From Erythrobacter sp. WG (GTDB taxonomy: Bacteria > Pseudomonadota > Alphaproteobacteria > Sphingomonadales > Sphingomonadaceae): DNA of 64,000 nt. The notes beneath the pieces were generated by a model. It was not told the origin of the DNA. It was given only the letters and a program-made list of their open reading frames with translations, and searched no databases. Both the position numbers and the translations under genes were made by a program. Shown here piece by piece: positions 53,291-60,935 of the stretch. Location of the stretch: positions 62,001-126,000 of the forward strand of contig NZ_JAPFGY010000004.1 in the NCBI RefSeq assembly GCF_026586795.1, read 5' to 3'. The first letter of the stretch is position 1, and each line of letters starts with the position of its first letter.

Positions 53291-53767
53291 CTACAGCACC
53301 CGGCGATAGGGCTCGCCCGGCAGCACCGCGCGATGGGGATCGCCGATCACGGCTTCCTTGATGTCGACATGGCGCGGCCGGTCGCCGCGCAGGGCCAGCT
53401 GGCGGTTGACGCGGCGCACCAGATCGAAGGGCTCGAAGGGCTTTGAGAGGAAGTCCTGCGCCCCGGCGAAGATCGCCTGCGCGCGGTCCTCGTCGCCGCG
53501 CATCGCGGTGAACATCATCACCGGCAGATCGTAGAGCTCGGCCGAGAGGCGCAGGCGCCTGAGGAACGTGAGGCCGGATTCGCCCGGCATCCCCTGGTCG
53601 AGCAGCAGCAGGTCGGGCCGCTTGCGCTGCACGCAGCGCCACGCATCCGCCGCGCTCGTCACCCAGCCGCAGGCGTGCCCTGCGTCGATCAGCACCTCGC
53701 TGGCGAGTTCGGCGATCAGCTCGTCGTCGTCGGCAATCAGGATGCGGGCCATGTGCGGGTCTGCCAT
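53291..53767 (-). CDS. Stand-alone response-regulator receiver protein
   Basis: The 158-residue protein is a single receiver domain: acidic pair in ILIADDDELIAELAS, phospho-acceptor aspartate in LLLLDQGMPGESG, threonine in MMFTAMRG and lysine in DFLSKPFEP. No output domain follows, only a short tail, VDIKEAVIGDPHRA. No histidine kinase is adjacent. ATG 53752 is an alternative start. It may relay phosphate within a phosphorelay or regulate by protein contact. Confidence 0.88.
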   Translation of the reverse strand: MADPHMARILIADDDELIAELASEVLIDAGHACGWVTSAADAWRCVQRKRPDLLLLDQGMPGESGLTFLRRLRLSAELYDLPVMMFTAMRGDEDRAQAIFAGAQDFLSKPFEPFDLVRRVNRQLALRGDRPRHVDIKEAVIGDPHRAVLPGEPYRRVL

Positions 53768-53905
53768 GCTCGAAGGGGATGGGAAACGCAGGGTTAACCA
53801 CGCACGCCTTGGGACGGGCCTGCCGCGCCCCCTCGCACAAGTGCCTAGGGGATTTGCCGGAGGCCTGCTTGCCCCTGCGGGACCCGGCTGTAAGGGTCCG
53901 CCCCC

Positions 53906-54709
53906 ATGACCAGCGATTCTCCCGCGGCCGCCCGGATCGGCCCCTTCTATGTCACACAGGGCATTCACAACCTTCGCGACTATGGCGGCTATCGGGCCGG
54001 CGGCGGAGGTCGGGTGAAGACCGGGCTGCTGTTCCGGTCGGGCCAGCACTTCGAGGCGAGCGAGGCGGACCTCGCGCTTGTCCATGCGCTCGGTATCCGC
54101 ACCGTGATCGACCTGCGCGGCACCAGCGAGCGCACCGGCTTTCCCTGCCGCCGCCACCCGGACTTCGGCGCCGAGGTGATCGCCTACGACGGGGAGACCA
54201 CCAACTCGCCGCCGCACGAGGGCGGAGGCGGCCGGGTGGAGATGACCGCGCAGAAGGCGCGCGAGCGGATGCTGGCGGTCTATACGCGGATGCCCGTCAA
54301 TCCGGCAATGATCTGGGTGTTCCGCGAATATTTCCGCGCGCTGGACGCGAATGAGGGCGGCAGCCTCGTCCACTGCTTTGCCGGCAAGGACCGCACCGGC
54401 ATGGCGGCGAGCCTGCTGCTCCACGTGCTCGGCGTCCACCGCGACGATTACACGGCCGAGTTTTTGCTCACCAACGAGGCGCCGACCCGCGCAATCCTCG
54501 AGCGCCAGTCGCTCCCCCGGATGCAGGCGCATTTCGGCACCATCGATCCCGAGGCGCTGCACAACCTGATGGGGGTGCTGCCCGAATACATCGACACCTA
54601 CATCGCCAAGGTCGAAGCGGATCACGGATCGCTCGACACCTATCTCGAGGCAATCCTGGGTGTGGACGGGGCAAGAAAAGAGCGCCTGAGGGCCAAGCTC
54701 GTGGCGTGA
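53906..54709 (+). CDS. Tyrosine-protein phosphatase (DSP/PTP-like)
   Basis: The 267-residue protein has the phosphatase signature HCFAGKDRTG, the C-x5-R loop, near residue 155. The N-terminal NLRDYGGYRAGGGGRVKTGL and LFRSGQ segments are typical of the bacterial tyrosine/serine phosphatases related to MptpB. It may act on phosphotyrosine or phosphoinositide-like substrates. A gap of about 60 bases separates it from trxB on the same strand. Confidence 0.88.
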   Translation: MTSDSPAAARIGPFYVTQGIHNLRDYGGYRAGGGGRVKTGLLFRSGQHFEASEADLALVHALGIRTVIDLRGTSERTGFPCRRHPDFGAEVIAYDGETTNSPPHEGGGGRVEMTAQKARERMLAVYTRMPVNPAMIWVFREYFRALDANEGGSLVHCFAGKDRTGMAASLLLHVLGVHRDDYTAEFLLTNEAPTRAILERQSLPRMQAHFGTIDPEALHNLMGVLPEYIDTYIAKVEADHGSLDTYLEAILGVDGARKERLRAKLVA

Positions 54710-54770
54710 CTTTTCGCACCGGCCGCCCCATATCGCTCGCTCGAGATTCCCACCGCAAGGCGCACCCATC

Positions 54771-55742
54771 ATGGCCACCCACACCACCAAGCTGCTCATC
54801 ATCGGCTCCGGCCCGGCCGGCTACTCCGCCGCGATCTACGCCGCGCGCGCGATGCTGGAACCGATCGTCGTTCAGGGCCTCCAGCCCGGCGGGCAGCTCA
54901 CCATCACCACCGATGTCGAGAACTACCCCGGCTTCCGCGATGTGGTGCAGGGCCCGTGGCTGATGGAGGAAATGCGCGCCCAGGCCGAACACGTCGGCAC
55001 GCGAATGATCTGGGACACGATCGTCACCGTCGATCTCGAACACGGCTCGCCGTTCCGCGCGATCGGCGACAGCGGGGACGAATACATCGCCGATTGCGTG
55101 GTGATCTGCACCGGTGCGCAGGCCAAGTGGCTGGGCGTTCCCGGCGAGATGGCGCTGGGCGGCAAGGGCGTCTCGGCCTGCGCGACCTGCGACGGGTTCT
55201 TCTACCGCGGCAAGAAGGTCGCGGTGATCGGCGGCGGCAACACCGCGGTGGAAGAGGCGCTCTACCTCACCAACCACTCCGACAACGTCATCCTGATCCA
55301 CCGCCGCGATTCCCTGCGCGCCGAGAAGATCCTGCAGGAGCGGCTCTTCGCCAATCCCAAGATCACGGTGCTCTGGAACAAGGCGGTCGACAGCTTCGAG
55401 GCGGGGGAGAACGGGATGCTCCACCATCTCGCGCTGACCGACACGGTGACGGGCGAGGCGAGCACGCTGGAGGTCGACGGGGCCTTCGTCGCGATCGGCC
55501 ATGCGCCGGCGACCTCGCTGTTCACCGGCAAGCTGCCGATGGACGAGGCGGGCTACCTCCTCACCGAACCCGGCACGCCCAAGACCGCGATCCCCGGGGT
55601 CTTCGCTGCCGGCGACGTGACCGATCACGTCTACCGCCAGGCGGTGACCGCGGCGGGGATGGGCTGCATGGCGGCCTTGGACGCCGAACGCTGGCTCGCC
55701 AGCCGTGCGCACGCCGAGCAGCAAGCCGAGGCGGCGGAGTAG
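54771..55742 (+). CDS. trxB: Thioredoxin-disulfide reductase
   Basis: The 323-residue flavoprotein has the FAD site IIGSGPAGYSAAIYAARA, the redox pair CATC (ACATCDGFFY, about residue 138), the NADPH site VIGGGNTAVEEA and the late GVFAAGDVTDHVYRQA. It reduces thioredoxin with NADPH in the cytoplasm and supports ribonucleotide reduction and disulfide control. Confidence 0.97.
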   Translation: MATHTTKLLIIGSGPAGYSAAIYAARAMLEPIVVQGLQPGGQLTITTDVENYPGFRDVVQGPWLMEEMRAQAEHVGTRMIWDTIVTVDLEHGSPFRAIGDSGDEYIADCVVICTGAQAKWLGVPGEMALGGKGVSACATCDGFFYRGKKVAVIGGGNTAVEEALYLTNHSDNVILIHRRDSLRAEKILQERLFANPKITVLWNKAVDSFEAGENGMLHHLALTDTVTGEASTLEVDGAFVAIGHAPATSLFTGKLPMDEAGYLLTEPGTPKTAIPGVFAAGDVTDHVYRQAVTAAGMGCMAALDAERWLASRAHAEQQAEAAE

Positions 55743-55749
55743 GTAGGGA

Positions 55750-55845
55750 GGAAGCCCACCCCCGGCCCCTCCCGCAAGCGCGAGGGGAGCATCAGCGCGA
55801 CATGGTCCCCCTCCCGCCTGCGGGAGGGGTCAGGGGTGGGCCTGA
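55750..55845. repeat. Intergenic inverted repeat, copy C of the C/G-tract family
   Basis: GCCCACCCCCGGCCCCTCCC on the left pairs with GGGAGGGGTCAGGGGTGGGC on the right, with small internal differences. It shares the GGTCCCCCTC element with copies at 3653-3817 and inside egtB. It sits between trxB and a convergent MAPEG gene. Confidence 0.7.
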
Positions 55846-55851
55846 CCGGCC

Positions 55852-56292
55852 TCACCCGTACGCGTGGAACACCGCGATCCCCGCGTGCAGGATCAGCGCC
55901 ATCAGCGCAAGGCTCGACAGCGCGAAGAGAGCGAAGCGCACCACGACCTTGTTCCACGTCGCCTGCACGATGCTGTGCAGGACCCTGAAGGCGACATAGG
56001 CCCAGGCGATCGTCGCATTCAGCCCGTCGCCCTGACCGATGATCGCCAGCACGATGGCCACCGCGTAGAACAGCGTCGGCGCCTCGTGGAGGTGGTTGTA
56101 GTTGTCCGCCTTCCAGCTGACCCGGTCGGGCAGCTGCGCCCGCAGGCTTGCGCCGGTCGATCCGACCATCCCCTTGGCGTCGATCCCCGCCTTGAGCATC
56201 GCCGGGATGCGGGTCGCATACATCCACACCCACATCACCATCGTCCACGCCAGCAGCGCGACGACGGGCCGAAGAATGTCCATTCCGATCAT
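55852..56292 (-). CDS. MAPEG-family membrane protein (146 aa)
   Basis: The protein has four hydrophobic segments and the MAPEG-like loop SWKADNYNHLHEAPTLFYAV, which is almost repeated in the next gene (NWPAHNHTHLHEQPTLFYAV). The two genes are tandem paralogues about 35% alike by eye. Both could bind glutathione or another thiol. Function in bacteria is unassigned. Confidence 0.85.
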   Translation of the reverse strand: MIGMDILRPVVALLAWTMVMWVWMYATRIPAMLKAGIDAKGMVGSTGASLRAQLPDRVSWKADNYNHLHEAPTLFYAVAIVLAIIGQGDGLNATIAWAYVAFRVLHSIVQATWNKVVVRFALFALSSLALMALILHAGIAVFHAYG

Positions 56293-56305
56293 CGGGTTCG
56301 TCTCC

Positions 56306-56761
56306 TCAAGCCGGCAGGGCGGACGGGTCGGCGAAGGCGGTCGCCATCACCGCGCGGATCGCCAGGGTCAGCAGCACCAGCGCGCTGGCGCAGAACAGCG
56401 CGAAGCGCACGGGGATGGTGTTGACGAAGATCTGCCACAACGAATGCAGCACCCGCAGCGCAAGGTAGCCCCACGCCAGCGCCACATCGAGCGCGCCCGG
56501 CCCGGTGATCGCGAGGATCACCGCCACGGCATAGAACAGCGTGGGCTGTTCGTGGAGGTGAGTGTGGTTGTGCGCCGGCCAGTTCGCCTTGTCCGGGATC
56601 ACTCCCTCGAGATCGTTGCCGCGCACGCCGACCTTGCGGGGCAGGGTGGATTTGTCCGCGACCTTGGCGATGGCGCCGAAGCGCGCCGGGATGATCGCGA
56701 ACATGACGATGATCGTCCACACCACCAGCAGGGCGGCGGGCGCGAGTATCTGCGCTTGCAT
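56306..56761 (-). CDS. MAPEG-family membrane protein (151 aa)
   Basis: A tandem paralogue of the next gene downstream on the same strand, with the same four-helix plan and an HNHTHLHEQPTLFYAV loop. The chosen start, MQAQILAPAALLVVWTIIV, places the first helix at the N-terminus; earlier in-frame codons would be basic and helix-free. It is divergent from csaA with about 95 bases between. Confidence 0.84.
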   Translation of the reverse strand: MQAQILAPAALLVVWTIIVMFAIIPARFGAIAKVADKSTLPRKVGVRGNDLEGVIPDKANWPAHNHTHLHEQPTLFYAVAVILAITGPGALDVALAWGYLALRVLHSLWQIFVNTIPVRFALFCASALVLLTLAIRAVMATAFADPSALPA

Positions 56762-56856
56762 TCGAAGGATCCCCTGGGCTGGGCCTCTTGTGACAGCCTT
56801 GCTGCAAGAGCGCGGACCGATTGTCAAATGCAACCGATCCGCTAGCCTGGCGCGCC

Positions 56857-57228
56857 ATGCACCTCCTCCACGATCCCGCCGCCCCGGCTGCCGCACCGAT
56901 CGCCTTCGACGACTTCCTGAAGGTCGACATCCGCGCCGGCCGCATCCTCGCCGCCGAGCCTTTCCCGCAGGCGCGCAAGCCCTCGCTGAAGCTCACCATC
57001 GACTTCGGCGCAGGGGTGGGGGTCAAACGCTCCTCGGCGCAGATCGCCGATCTCTACGCGCCCGAGGCGCTGGTGGGCCGGATGGTCGCAGCGGTGGTCA
57101 ACTTCCCCCCGCGCCAGATCGGCAAGTTCATGTCCGAGGTGCTGACCCTCGGCTTTCCCGACGCGGAAGGCCGCGTGGTGCTGTTCCAGCCCGACGCCGA
57201 GGTGCCCCCCGGCGCGCGGCTGTTCTGA
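56857..57228 (+). CDS. csaA: tRNA-binding protein CsaA
   Basis: The 123-residue protein has the tRNA-binding OB-fold of EMAP II/TRBP type, with IAFDDFLKVDIRAGRILAAE, KLTIDFGAGVGVKRSSAQI and VLTLGFPDAEGRVVLFQPDA. CsaA is a chaperone-like tRNA-binding protein linked to export and translation. ATG 56857 is chosen over an upstream TTG. Confidence 0.9.
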   Translation: MHLLHDPAAPAAAPIAFDDFLKVDIRAGRILAAEPFPQARKPSLKLTIDFGAGVGVKRSSAQIADLYAPEALVGRMVAAVVNFPPRQIGKFMSEVLTLGFPDAEGRVVLFQPDAEVPPGARLF

Positions 57229-57379
57229 GAGGGTTGTCATGAAAGCCCGCCTCGTGAGAGCGGCTGCCGCCGGGGCCCGAAGCTGAAGCACGCGGGCGCA
57301 CTGGGCAAACTTCCGCCGCGCAGCGGACGACTGGTTCTGGGATCGTCCGGTCGGGGTTTCAATGACCGCAAGTGGGTGG

Positions 57380-57721
57380 TTACTCACCTTTCCGCCGTAA
57401 CGTCCTATCCGCCATCCAGACGTGGAACAGTTGAACCGCGACGAAGATCGCACCGAGAGCGATGAAAGCCGGCACCACCATCCCTTCCTGTCCCGGTCGA
57501 GGTCGGGAATAAGAGAGCAAAAGAGAAAATCCAAAAAGCGAAGCGATCGAGATTGCCGGAAAGAATGCTAGTGCAATTGGGCGCGGAGCAGACCAAGTCA
57601 CCTCGCCATTGAGCCACCACTTCATAGGCAATCGCTTCTCATTGGCAAAATGAGCATTCGCCCAGATCGCCACGCAAACGATGACAAAGCTGAAAACTAC
57701 TCCGACGAAAAAAGCGCTCAT
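57380..57721 (-). CDS. Small membrane protein, DUF1648-like (113 aa)
   Basis: Three hydrophobic segments (about residues 3-22, 48-68 and 82-102) surround KRLPMKWWLNGEVTWSAPRP, which resembles the DUF1648 loop. The base composition is less GC-rich than in neighbouring genes, a sign that it may be transferred or fast-evolving. No ribosome site is obvious. Function unknown. Confidence 0.6.
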   Translation of the reverse strand: MSAFFVGVVFSFVIVCVAIWANAHFANEKRLPMKWWLNGEVTWSAPRPIALAFFPAISIASLFGFSLLLSYSRPRPGQEGMVVPAFIALGAIFVAVQLFHVWMADRTLRRKGE

Positions 57722-57926
57722 GGCAACCTCCCACGGGTAGATATTAGCATAACTACAGCAGTCAGCTATGGGGTCGCTAGCGGAATGGCAGGTTTTTTGC
57801 TGCGACTGTGAATAGCGGACAAGATCAACCGACCGGTTCGCAAATGCGCTGAGGATCGGCGCCAGGCGCCGTGCCCGCTGCCCGTTGCGGCGCTGTCAGG
57901 GGTGTCGGGGCCGGTCGGCAAGGGGG

Positions 57927-58247
57927 CTAAGCCTCCGGCTCCCACTCGGGCGGGACGGCGAAGGCGTCGGCCCATTCGGGGTGTTTGCGATACTGGGCGC
58001 GGACATAGGGGCAATAGGGCAGCACCCGGAAGCCGCGCGCGCGGGCGTCGGCGACGAGGTGTTCGACGAGCGCGAAGGCCGCGCCCGTGCCCCTGAGGCT
58101 GTCGGGGGCGATGGTGTGATCGGCGCTGATGATGCCCTCTTCCCGGTGGGTGAAGGCGATGTACGCCTCGCCCTCGCGACCTTCGACCGTGGCGATGTAG
58201 CGGCCCTTGCGCGCCCCGTCCTCGAGGCGGATGGTGATGTCGCTCAT
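57927..58247 (-). CDS. GNAT-family N-acetyltransferase (YjdJ-like, 106 aa)
   Basis: The short GNAT core shows IAFTHREEGIISADHTIAPD, SLRGTGAAFALVEHLVADAR and RVLPYCPYVRAQYRKHPEW, which match the small YjdJ/At2g44790-type acetyltransferases. It starts two bases after the pirin stop, so the two are co-transcribed. A gap of about 200 bases downstream to the small membrane gene holds no further feature. Confidence 0.82.
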   Translation of the reverse strand: MSDITIRLEDGARKGRYIATVEGREGEAYIAFTHREEGIISADHTIAPDSLRGTGAAFALVEHLVADARARGFRVLPYCPYVRAQYRKHPEWADAFAVPPEWEPEA

Positions 58248-58249
58248 CG

Positions 58250-59122
58250 TCAGAAGCCCTTGAATTCGGGGAGCGGGGTGAACTCGGTGTTGTCGTTCGG
58301 CGGGAGGGTCCAGCGCCCCTCGCGCCAGTCCTCGGCGGCCTCAGCGATGCGGTCCTTGGAGGAATGGACGAAATTCCAGAACATGAAGCGCTCCCCCACC
58401 GGCTCGCCGCCGAGCACCATGACGGTCGCCTCGGTTGTGGCGACCAGCGGCACGTCGCCGCCGGGCGACAGCACCGCCATCTGCCCGGCCTCGAGCGTCT
58501 GCCCGGCGACTTGAGCCGTCCCGGCGGCGACGAACACCGCGCGCTCCGGATACTCCGCCGGAAGCAGGCGGCGGGTGCCCGCGGCCATCCGCCAGTGGGC
58601 ATAGAACTGCGGGGAGTGGGTCGGGGTGGGCGCGGTCAGGCCCTCCATCGTCCCGGCGATCAGGCGCCCGGTCAGCCCCGGCTCGTCCCAGGCGGGCAGC
58701 TCGGCGTGGTGCGAGAAGGCAGGCTCGGCCTCCTCGGCCTCCTCCGGCAGTGCCACCCAGGCCTGGATGCCGTGCATCAGCGCGCCGTGGAGGCGGGCGT
58801 GCTCGAAGCGTTCCGAATGGGTGATGCCGCGCCCGGCGATCATCCAATTGACCTCGCCCGGGTGGATCTCCTGATGCATGCCAAGGCTGTCGCGGTGGGT
58901 GATCGCGCCGTCATAGAGGTAGGTGACGGTGGCAAGGCCGATATGCGGGTGGGGGCGCACGTCGAGCTCGCGCGGGATGCCGGGGGCGAGCTCGACGGGG
59001 CCGATGTGGTCGAAGAAGATGTAGGGACCGACCATGCGCCGCGCGTGGAAGGGCAGCACCCGCCCGACGGTGAAGCCGCCGCCGAGGTCGTGGATGCGCT
59101 TGGAAATGATGCGTTCGATCAT
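58250..59122 (-). CDS. Pirin-family protein
   Basis: The 290-residue protein has the cupin core with likely metal residues in RPHPHIGLATVTYLYDGAIT and HRDSLGMHQEIHPGEVNWM, and GRGITHSERFE. Pirins are iron-binding proteins; some oxidise quercetin, others regulate metabolism. The chosen ATG removes a proline-rich upstream stretch that overlaps the parS region. The GNAT gene follows. Confidence 0.9.
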   Translation of the reverse strand: MIERIISKRIHDLGGGFTVGRVLPFHARRMVGPYIFFDHIGPVELAPGIPRELDVRPHPHIGLATVTYLYDGAITHRDSLGMHQEIHPGEVNWMIAGRGITHSERFEHARLHGALMHGIQAWVALPEEAEEAEPAFSHHAELPAWDEPGLTGRLIAGTMEGLTAPTPTHSPQFYAHWRMAAGTRRLLPAEYPERAVFVAAGTAQVAGQTLEAGQMAVLSPGGDVPLVATTEATVMVLGGEPVGERFMFWNFVHSSKDRIAEAAEDWREGRWTLPPNDNTEFTPLPEFKGF

Positions 59123-59236
59123 GGCGGGGCTCCTGTCGGTGTGCCCGCCGAACCTAGGCGCGGTGGGGCCGGATTGCACCCCCTGCACCGCGCTCGCCCG
59201 ATCGCGGCCTGCCACGAGGCACGGGCATGGGTGGGG

Positions 59237-59337
59237 CCAGACCCCGCCAGGGTGCCGCTCGCCCACCGCCAGACCACTGTCAGACCCTGCCCAGACCCTG
59301 CCCAGACCCCTCCCAGACCCCCGCCAGACCGCCGCAG
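59237..59337 (+). repeat. CAGACCCC-type degenerate repeats before parS copy 2
   Basis: CAGACC occurs seven times in about 100 bases with C-rich spacers, ending in GCGGCGG at the parS site. The orientation is the same as at the first parS. Confidence 0.65.
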
Positions 59338-59343
59338 CGGCGG

Positions 59344-59359
59344 TGTTTCACGTGAAACA
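59344..59359. promoter_or_regulatory. parS: parS site (ParB-binding), copy 2
   Basis: TGTTTCACGTGAAACA is identical to the site at 22602 and is preceded by the same GCGGCGG. It lies ten bases past the stop of the HerA-like gene, in the gap before the pirin gene. Sites of this type mark the origin-proximal region where ParB loads. Confidence 0.9.
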
Positions 59360-59369
59360 TCGGAATGGG

Positions 59370-60866
59370 TCAGGCCGCCGCCGGAATCGCGGGGACGGTG
59401 ATCGTCCGCTCCCCGCCGAAATCCTCGCGCACCACGATCCGGCCCAGCCGTTCGAGATGGTCGAGCAGGCGCCGCACCCGGCTGGGCGAGGCGCTGCCAT
59501 AGAGCCGCCCCAGCTCCTCCTCGCCGGGCATCGGGCGCCCGGTGTGCGCAGCGATGAGGATCGCGAGGTAGGGGGCGAGGCAGTCCTCGTCGCACCCCTC
59601 CGCCGCCGCCTCGATGGCGCTGCGAGCCGGTTCCGCGACCGCGTCCAAGCCGCTGACGGCAAAGGCAAAAAGCCGCCGGAAGCGGGCGAGATCGATATGC
59701 GCCGAGGCGATGCCCTGCTGGCGGCAGCGCACCGCGAAGTCGCGGAAGCAGGCGGCGGCCGGGCGGAAAGTCGCGCCCTCTTCTGCGGCAAGGGTGCGAA
59801 TGACCTCCTCGGCGCCGCCGGCAGGAGAGGGGGCCGGGGCGGTCGCAGGCGGCGGAGCGGGGCGCGGTGGCTCCGCAGGCTCGGGCAGGGGCGCCGCTGT
59901 TGGGATCACCGCGGGCGGCACGGGGGCGTGGGCGATCTTCTCCTCCACGTCGGCCTTGGGAAGCGGCGGCGGGGGTGCGCGGCGCGCGGGCTGCGGCTGG
60001 GTGGCGGCCTCGGCGAGGCGGTCGGTGAGGAGCGCCTCCATCGCCCCTTCCTCGGCCTGCGGGAGCGGGATCAGCCCCTGGCCGCCGCCGCGCCCGGCGG
60101 TCCGCACCGCGCCAACCTGGACCGCCACCGGGCGCCGACTGATCGCCGGGCCGAGGCCGAGGAACTGCCCGCGCTGGAGGTCGCGGATGCGCTCGGCCTG
60201 CCGCCGGTCCATGCCGAGGAGGTCGGCGGCGCGCTGCATGTCGATGTCGAGAAAAGTGCGCCCCATCAGGAAGTTGCTGGCTTCGGCGGCGACGTTCTTG
60301 GCGAGCTTGGCGAGCCGCTGGGTGGCGACGATCCCGGCCAGACCGCGCTTCCTGCCCCGGCACATGAGGTTGGTCATGGCCGCAAGGGTCATGCGCCGCA
60401 CCTCGTCGTTCATCTCGCCCGCCGCGGCCGGGGCGAACATCTGCGCCTCGTCGACCACCACCAGCGCCGGATACCAGTGCTCGCGCGGGGCGTCGAACAG
60501 GGCGGTGAGGAACAGCGCGGCGCAGCGGATCTGCTGCTCGACCTCGAGCTCGTCGAGCGCCAGCACCACCGAGGCGCGGTGCTGGCGGACGCGCGCCGCC
60601 AGGGCCTCGATCTCGCGCGGGGAATAGGCGGCGGCGTCGATCACCACGTGGTCGAAGGCGTCGGCGAGGGTGACGAAATCGCCCTCCGGGTCGATGACGA
60701 TCTGTTGGACTTGGCCCGCGCATTCCTCCAGCAGGCGGCGCAAGAGGTGCGACTTGCCTGAGCCCGAATTGCCCTGGACGAGCAGCCGGGTCGCGAGGAG
60801 TTCGGCGAGATCGATGCCGATGGCCTCGCCCCCGGGCCCGCGTCCGATGTCGATCCTTGCCGTCAT
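59370..60866 (-). CDS. HerA-like ATPase
   Basis: The 498-residue protein has Walker A GNSGSGKS (about residue 32) and Walker B ALVVVDEAQMF, then the ATQRLAKLAKNVAAEASNFL segment of HerA/DUF853-type motor ATPases. The middle is proline/alanine-rich (about 290-345). The C-terminal part is a winged-helix-like region with DLARFRRLFAFAV and PSRVRRLLDHLERLGR. HerA relatives pump or resect DNA, often with nuclease partners, but no nuclease gene is adjacent. Its stop lies ten bases from parS. Confidence 0.87.
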   Translation of the reverse strand: MTARIDIGRGPGGEAIGIDLAELLATRLLVQGNSGSGKSHLLRRLLEECAGQVQQIVIDPEGDFVTLADAFDHVVIDAAAYSPREIEALAARVRQHRASVVLALDELEVEQQIRCAALFLTALFDAPREHWYPALVVVDEAQMFAPAAAGEMNDEVRRMTLAAMTNLMCRGRKRGLAGIVATQRLAKLAKNVAAEASNFLMGRTFLDIDMQRAADLLGMDRRQAERIRDLQRGQFLGLGPAISRRPVAVQVGAVRTAGRGGGQGLIPLPQAEEGAMEALLTDRLAEAATQPQPARRAPPPPLPKADVEEKIAHAPVPPAVIPTAAPLPEPAEPPRPAPPPATAPAPSPAGGAEEVIRTLAAEEGATFRPAAACFRDFAVRCRQQGIASAHIDLARFRRLFAFAVSGLDAVAEPARSAIEAAAEGCDEDCLAPYLAILIAAHTGRPMPGEEELGRLYGSASPSRVRRLLDHLERLGRIVVREDFGGERTITVPAIPAAA

Positions 60867-60935
60867 GGCTCAGGGGATTAGGCACGCGGGCGCGGTGCGC
60901 AAAGGCGGAGGCGCGAGTTTTCCAGCGATTTGCGT

